A stretch of DNA of 64,000 bases. It comes from Strongylocentrotus purpuratus. Taxonomy: Eukaryota > Echinodermata > Echinoidea > Camarodonta > Strongylocentrotidae. The notes beneath the pieces are model-generated. The model was not told the origin of the DNA and did no database searches. It was given only the letters and a program-made list of their open reading frames with translations. Numbering within the stretch: position 1 is the stretch's first letter; each line of letters starts with the position of its first letter. The DNA is taken from contig NW_022145607.1 in the NCBI RefSeq assembly GCF_000002235.5, positions 40,791,788-40,855,787 of the forward strand. The letters run 5' to 3'. Both the position numbers and the translations under genes were made by a program. Below, piece by piece: positions 57,331 to 64,000 of the stretch.

Positions 57331-59465
57331 GGTCTTCTGTCCAGTTTACTCTGTATGGGTGTATTGAGTAGACCACTCAATACACCCGTACGTGCTCACT
57401 TATTATTATTATTATTTATTCGGCAAAACAAAGTGTATACATAGAAGAACAAATCATACAAAACAAAGGATGAAAATCATTTTTTTAAAACGTTATTGTG
57501 ATTCCCATGAGCATTTACAAGTTGCCGAGAATGGGGCATGCAAACTAAATCACTGAAACCATGAAGGACCCAAGTCCGATTCTGGTTTTATATCATCCTT
57601 ATCATGCTTATCCGTTACCCAATAGAAAGCGCGATGTAGTTTTTGAGGTTATTTTTATACATTCTAGCTGTACATAAATGACTTTTTATAGGTGATTGGT
57701 ATGCTTTGAAAGTTGTATATGTACCACTAACACCCTCCGTCCTCCTCCTCCCCAAACCCCATTCATTGTGTTCATATCCATATTAACCAGTTTTAATACT
57801 TTGTCTTGGACTATATTTGCCCATGTATCCTGCAGTGCAGTGGCATAAGATGCAGGCAGGTTTGCATCTCTTCTTATTTTCTTATCTCCTTTTATGCTTA
57901 TAAAGTTACCAGTATATCAACAACAAAAATTTTTTGATTGAATATTTGACTCCTGTTCTTGTATGCCTAGTTATACTACAACACTAAAAATACTACTACA
58001 TGTAACTTTGAAAATAAGTTAGTAATTCATTACTTTTTTAATTTTAAGGCAATGTTTTATGTTCCTATTCTGGTTGTTTGTGACCATGCTTTTGGAAGCA
58101 GAACAGCATTAAAGTGGGGTAATATATAAGCTGTAAGATGATTTCCTCTTTTGAAAATGAATTGTTACTATCCTAATTAAAGAGCAGTGATAATAAGAAT
58201 ATTATTTGATAGTTATTGTATTTTTATATATGTCAACACTGGGCAAGATCAATTTTACAGAGGAAGACCGCTTTTCTTTCATCTATTTCAATTTTTTCCA
58301 AAGAAACAATTGCACGTTTTCTTTTTACAACCTTCTGTATCTCTAGGATATTTGGTCTACTGTCTTGCCTACATTCTATTCGCTGGATTCTAATGATCGG
58401 CAGCTCATTGGAGGGCTGGTCGTAGATATAGTGAGCATGCTAATTGAACTCGAGGTCAGTTCAAAGCTCGAAGGTTATCCTTTGAATAAAACTTTTTGGC
58501 TTATTTCATTAGGTACATGTAGCTTGCACCTTACAATGCTTTTTAACTACTTTTATCTACTTTTATCACCTTTTTTTTTTAAATGTCACTAAAATTCCAA
58601 ATTTTTCCTGAATTTACTTAAAAAATTATTAATGCCTAAATGAATATTCATCACCTGGAAATTGCTGCCAATTTCATGATCATTATTTAAGTTTCAGTTT
58701 TGATAATTATGCATATATTGGTAACATTGGGCTACTCATGCTAACCATTATCATTTGGAATCTCCATGTTATATTGCTTCCTGGAAGCGGGATTTAATAT
58801 TCCATAGATGCACCCAACAGCTAAGGGTATATTTTTGTCCAAATGAAGTATAGATTAATAAAACTAACCAATATCATAAGCAAAAGACAAAGCTTAGAAT
58901 GATCGTTGAAGTATAGCATTAATCCTACCAACTATTAGGCATCCAACATTCATTTTGTAGCATATGATATGCCTTGTATTAAGGGAGGACAAATTGAGGT
59001 GAGACAAATGTGGAGTAAACAAATATGCCACACCCTTCCCACAGTAGATTTAAAAGTACACCTGTATTTCTTATTAGTCTGATCATTGCTATAGTATTTT
59101 GGTGATGGTTTTATGTATTAAAATCAAAGGAATAATCTTTCATTTTGAAAAGGGTCATAAATTGATGCACTAGCTCTTTCCATTTTTTGCAAATGCACAC
59201 CTACATGTAGTTGTATATACACTTTTCTTTATGCACTACGCAATAGATAATGTTATTTTTAACACCAAGTATGTATAGGGTAGAACAACTAGACTACTGT
59301 TTGTAGATGAACCACATTATCTTTTCAGAGGAAGTTGTGTCAATAACATGTTGTTCACAGCACAGGTTATATTCACATTTTGATTTGTATGTTTGTCTGT
59401 TCTTGTCTGTTGTTTGTCTTTGTGTATCATCCATTTCACTCCGATGCCCTCCTTGTTGTCATTCA

Positions 59466-60493
59466 GGGGGCCGTTTCTCGAAACCGTCATAACTACAAGA
59501 TCAACGACATCTCGCCACTGTCACGCAACTTGTCAGCTAAGTGTTTCACAAAGCCGTCTTTACCAAGATGAGCGACAACTTCCGCGACAAGCGAGTTGTC
59601 ACTGCTCCGAACCTGTCATATCTTTTTAATTGCTGTAAAGCGCCATCACAAGTCAGTTTGTTGCTGTTCGATGGGCCGCGAAATGTACGATTAGTTTCAC
59701 TATCATTTTGAGAAAAATATAGACGAGTTCGGTACGTAATTCTCTGGGATGCGAAATGCAAATGTACAGAAGTGATAATACAAATTATACAGAAATTTTA
59801 AAAAGCTGAATATAAACATTAAATCACAAATCATTAAACTATAACATATAAATAAAAGAGATAAGAATGTTAAACACCGTTGTCCATAGTCAATCCATAG
59901 TCTTTCTTAGGATACCATTGTACCTTTGGGGCCTATGTGCATTATTATTCCCTCTCTAATTACTTCTTTCAAATTATATTTTCAATATCAAATCAATTAT
60001 ATAACGAGTATTTATGAGACTCTAGAATAAAAACTGGCTGAGAAAAGACACTTTGCCTAAAATTCCTCGTCACAATAAACAAAAAAGTATGTATTGATAA
60101 ACTATCACATTACGGTATCCTTCAACTAACTTTGGATTTGACTGTCGAAAAAAAACACTCGCCGGTTTTTCTTCAATTTAAGAATCTTTACAGAAATATG
60201 CAAATCGTTTGATGATGTAAATATGATAATGACACTATTTATTATTTATTTTAGGAGAATTTATATGTATATATTTCTTTTTGAACAATTTTAGCCCCAA
60301 AACTTGTTTTGGGTTATTCTTGATAAATCAAATGGATCGTGACAAAGACTATGTTCTTGAGCTGCTAGTATCGCGAAATATCGATATCATGTCTGTCATG
60401 GCTTTGTGAAACGGTTTATCCGCTTCATGACATCTCCGTAGGTCGCCGACAAAGATATGACTGTCATGGAGTTGGTTTCGAGAAACGGCCCCC
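59466..60493. mobile_element. Non-autonomous DNA transposon with GGGGGCCGTTTCTCGAAACC ends, 1.03 kb
   Basis: The 20-bp ends GGGGGCCGTTTCTCGAAACC are perfect inverted repeats. Subterminal parts are related: GTTTCACAAAGCC occurs about 90 bp from both ends in inverted orientation. With CAG flanks (59464-59466 and 60493-60495) a 3-bp target duplication is possible, but the G/C runs make the border ambiguous. The middle is AT-rich with no transposase frame. Confidence 0.8.
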
Positions 60494-60696
60494 AGGCTTC
60501 CAAAGCAATTGTTTACATGTATTCCCATGGTTAATGATCAGAGAGTTGATATAATTCTCAACTCAGGAGCTTACATGGAAATGTTTGTAGCCATTTTCCT
60601 GCATTTCTTTGCATTTCCATATGAAAGAAGTTCTTTCAAATTGCCATTGTAAAAATGACTAATCTCAGTAGTGCAGGTTATAGCTATGATCATACT

Positions 60697-60795
60697 GTCT
60701 GTTTGCAGCCAGGCCAGAAGGGTATTATTAAACTCTACATGTATATAAAATGATATGAAAGTAATGCGGCAAATGCCCTTCTTGCTCCAAACAGA
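60697..60795. repeat. Dispersed hairpin repeat, copy 10
   Basis: GTCTGTTTGCAGCCAGGCCA then GAAGG on the left pairs with GCCCTTCTTGCTCCAAACAG on the right. The loop, about 50 bp, is longer than in other copies. Confidence 0.55.
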
Positions 60796-60824
60796 TTAGA
60801 AGTCCAATATCATATACCATGGAC

Positions 60825-61048
60825 CAGGCGTGTACGCAAGGGGAAGGGGGGGGGGGGTAGGGGGTAGGGGGTAGGGGGTTGAACCCCCCCTCCCCCCCCC
60901 CCCCCCCCCCCCCTCAATTTAAAAAAAAAAAAAAATTTAATTAAAAAAATGGGTGACCAAAAAAAGGTGACCTTACCCCTCCCCCCAACGGGACGAAATA
61001 TCGATCGGTAAAATTTTTGGGACAAAAAAAATCCTGCGTACGCGCCTG
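60825..61048. mobile_element. hAT-type MITE with perfect 8-bp target duplication, 224 bp
   Basis: The ends are CAGGCGTGTACGCA and, reversed, CAGGCGCGTACGCA. The 8-bp CCATGGAC is duplicated exactly at 60817-60824 and 61049-61056. CAG-starting ends with 8-bp duplications are the hallmark of hAT transposons. The inside holds runs of G, of about 20 C and of A (60847-60935). The perfect duplication suggests a recent insertion. Confidence 0.9.
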
Positions 61049-63029
61049 CCATGGACTGCACACTCTAAAAACCAATGTACTCAAGATTGACAGCTTTTCT
61101 CAAATGTTGTATACTGTAGACATCATTTGACATTGCTGGATCCAACACGTTATTAAATGTTACATCTACCTCTTTGGAAATGCTGTCATTTTCGTACTTT
61201 AATTTTAAGTTTGTAGAGCGCAGTCAGCTCCTTCAAACTTGCCTTGCACCATTGAAATTTCATACTGAATGTTGTATTTATGATGTGGATACATTTTGAA
61301 AAAGGAATTTGTAATTATTCTAAGAACATGGTTTGTTTTCTTGTGTAGTATTATGCATTACAAAATCTTTATGCATGTTGGAGTTGTGTTTGCAGAATGT
61401 AGAATCTTACAATATATACAATCAAATTAGATTGGCACACCAATAAATACAGGATTTCTTGAGCAATTTTAGCAATGTTACAACCATGCCAACCATGCCA
61501 GTAGCTATTTAAAATTATTCATTTATTTTGGGCATTATAATTTCTTTATTCTTGATTAGCATGAAACAGTTCTGATACAATTTTTTTTTTGTGAAACCAT
61601 ACTAAAAGTTTAATTGGATATCACAGATGTCCATGTGGTATATTTCATTAGAAATGAAAGGTTGCTGGTAGTTTAGACACAAATTGTGATTATTCTTCAG
61701 TTGCTTCCAGTTATCCTTTTTTATAAATTTGTTCATGGCCACCATTACACATGTACATGCATCATGTGATATTTCACTCAGGCTTTCAGTTGCAGTATTG
61801 TTAAGCATATATATTTAAGATGATTTAAAAGGTGCAATTACATGTATGTTATTCTCTATTTGTATGAAATGTTGCAAATTGTAAAGTGATATCATGTTTA
61901 GGAGAATCCGGTCCATAATTTTATTATTCTGATGTGCAGGGGGAAATGGTTGGTTTACAATCAAATCTACAATATCTATCAATCCTTGAAATGTTCTTTT
62001 TACAAATGTCTTTGATTGATCAATATTGCATTTAGGGCAATATGAATTGAATGTGATGATGTGTTGTGATGCACTCAATATCAGCCTTTTCTTCTTTCAT
62101 TCATACCCTATTGATCCATAGACCTAACCCAATCAGTCTCAAAGATGATATGCAGTTTCCTATCATTTTAATAAAAGATACCTCTGTAGTATTCATGCTC
62201 TATCAGGTATCAAACCACATTGCCACTATGACCTTGTCACCTGTTACTTCATTTCATATTCATTATGCTATTGATTTAAGGAGTGTTTTTGTCTCTTTTT
62301 CTCTTTTAAAGGGATATACTAGTGTTAACATTCCTCTAGGGTACGCCAGTCATGTATGAAGATGCCATTGATAAAATGAACTGAAGTGAATGGTACATTA
62401 TATTCTATTCTCCCACCTTTTCACAGTTGTTACTTTTGAAGACCGCTGTATGTATATTATCTTTTGTACTACAGTTGTCAGAACACAAATTGCTTAAATA
62501 AGTTGGTGCTATTCTTGGGTGAAGGTTTCACATAATGAACATAGATATAACTGCTATATTTTAGTATTTTAAGTAAACGAGTAACAATTATTTCCATCTA
62601 AGTTATTATTCATTAAATATAATTTTTACCTTCTCAGCTTTGATTTTTCCTCATTGAAAAATAGAGCTTTTGTTACTGACTTTAAAAAGTATTTCCAACT
62701 AAAGCTTGGTGCATGATACATATACAAGTTTGACCTGTACGTCACATTATCATGAAAATGGCTGTGCCCATATCATGCTGAAAGGCATCACATCATGCCA
62801 AGAATATCTTCATTAATATATCTCACGTTCACTTTCGTAAAGAATAATGTACATCAAAAGGCATAAATACATCTAATCTTTCCGCATACTTACGCTTATA
62901 TTTTGGTATTAAGTTGTTTTTTTAAATCAGTAAACATGTAATTAGATAATCTTAACCCATTTGGATAGTGTATTAGCATCAAGAATCAAGATGTATTATT
63001 ACTCTGTGTATGAGAATTTATCAAGAATA

Positions 63030-63235
63030 TTTGTAATAATAAAAAAAAGGTACTTATAAAGTGCTTACCATCGCAGTCTCTAAGCGCTCAGTCATCGATA
63101 GTATGCCAATTGAAGTGATGGTGCACACTGTGCGTGAATGAATCAGATGACCGGGGTAATTATATCTGTAAAGCGCTTAGAGATGGTATTCCATACTAAT
63201 TAGCGCTATACATGTATAAACCCAGATTATTAATA
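63030..63235. mobile_element. SINE-like foldback segment
   Basis: AAAGTGCTTACCATCGCAGT, then CTCTAAGCGCT on the left, and AAAGCGCTTAGAGATGGTAT, then TAGCGCTATACATGTATAAA on the right. The two parts are partly inverted copies. The GCGCTATA..TATAAACCCAGATTATTA ending resembles the SINE tails elsewhere. Confidence 0.45.
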
Positions 63236-63359
63236 TTTCTCTGCAAACGTTATTTTGTGTGTGAGTTTTATTTATAACAATGCCTCTTTTAAAACAAGCA
63301 TTGTTTAACTTTTGATACAATGACTCATTACCAAGTTACTTAACATGCTAGTGTACAAA

Positions 63360-63402
63360 TGGTATGAGAAAAATGTCCTTCTGGTTTTCAGCAAACATGA
63401 CA
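63360..63402. repeat. Dispersed hairpin repeat, copy 11 (partial)
   Basis: Only the right half, GTCCTTCTGGTTTTCAGCAA, is well kept; the left arm is hardly recognisable. Confidence 0.3.
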
Positions 63403-64000
63403 TTACAAATGCTTTCAGCTTAAAATATTCAAGTTAATTGAAAATACCCAGCTACAAATATATTTGTGATGAAAATTAATCTATTTCATTTTGACCATAG
63501 GAGCAAGCTTATATTGTATTTTTCCCTTTTATTTGAAACATCAATTTATTGTCACATCAGCATTGCTAAACGGCCATATTCTAAAACCAGTGTTAGCTTC
63601 TATGTAAGGAAACCAGTGATATGTATTGTATGTATTGTATTTATTTAACTTCATTAATGTACATCAATAATCTGTTTATCAACATATAAATCATATAAAT
63701 CAATTTATGATACAATGTAACATATCAATATTCTGTTTGTAAACATATAAATCAATTTACAATGCAGTGTATATAGCAATAAGAACGAAAATTATATACT
63801 GCAGAAAAACTCTTCTTTTTTTCTTTTTGTAATAACATGACACATAATGCATAAAGTAAATAATATATTGTACCATAATACATCCGAGGATTAAGATATG
63901 TAATTAGATTTGTCATAATTGATATTTGGTATGAAACTCACTCTCACTGACATGAATAGATGATGTAGTTTTCAGAATACCACCCAATGTATATTCATAC

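Larger units (their letters stand above)
56841..64000 (+). other. 5' part of dystrophin intron 51, at least 7.16 kb
   Basis: It begins GTTAGT. No match to the next exon (human exon 52) was recognised. It contains a diverged MITE fragment, an ATT-rich SINE-like tail near 57402, a 1-kb DNA-transposon derivative, a hAT MITE and hairpin repeats. I see nothing else in 57630-59460, 61060-63025, 63240-63355 and 63410-64000, apart from a few AT-rich stutters. Confidence 0.88.

Noticed and set aside
58187-58592. Overlapping 68-75 codon frames as the next dystrophin exon
   Set aside because: The peptides have no match to the start of human exon 52 and no suitable splice borders in phase 0.
59307-59629. 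61-78 codon frames at the left end of the 59466 element
   Set aside because: They run across the transposon border and have no domain; a chance effect.

Overview
The window is eukaryotic, AT-rich and intron-dominated, from a marine invertebrate deuterostome. A sea urchin or close relative is my best guess. The guess rests on how closely the exons match vertebrate dystrophin, on the dense GA/CT and poly-G tracts, and on TTAA-flanked MITEs, tRNA-type SINEs and Helitron-like elements with tandem core repeats. The species cannot be fixed from the sequence alone.

The only host gene I can support is a dystrophin/utrophin orthologue (DMD) on the plus strand. Eight exons (30177-30349, 31096-31246, 42199-42374, 43731-43884, 47356-47505, 48420-48608, 49617-49848, 56617-56840) join without a phase break into 1,449 nt, or 483 codons. 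They match human exons 43, 44, 45, 46, 47, 48, 49+50 and 51 in order. Three have exactly the human length (173, 176 and 150 nt). They encode the end of spectrin repeat 16, repeats 17-19, hinge 3 and the start of repeat 20 of the rod that links actin to the membrane dystroglycan complex. Both gene ends lie outside the window.

Layout: 1-30176 is the 3' part of a very large intron (42 in human numbering) with MITEs, two minisatellites, a Helitron-like element, a 5'-truncated LINE with a long open reverse-transcriptase frame and many purine/pyrimidine tracts. Exons and introns alternate from 30177 to 56840. From 56841 to 64000 is the 5' part of intron 51, with three DNA-transposon derivatives.

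The most unusual signal is that three of the eight exons (43, 46 and 49/50) are followed in the intron by extra tandem copies of their own 3' end together with the splice donor: 3, 11 and 28 copies counting the real one. The largest array is 3.2 kb, and its units are separated by runs of about 9-18 G. A second pattern is a dispersed palindromic hairpin of about 60-100 bp, seen at least eleven times. No LTR retrovirus, Polinton, CRISPR array, rRNA or functional tRNA gene was recognised.
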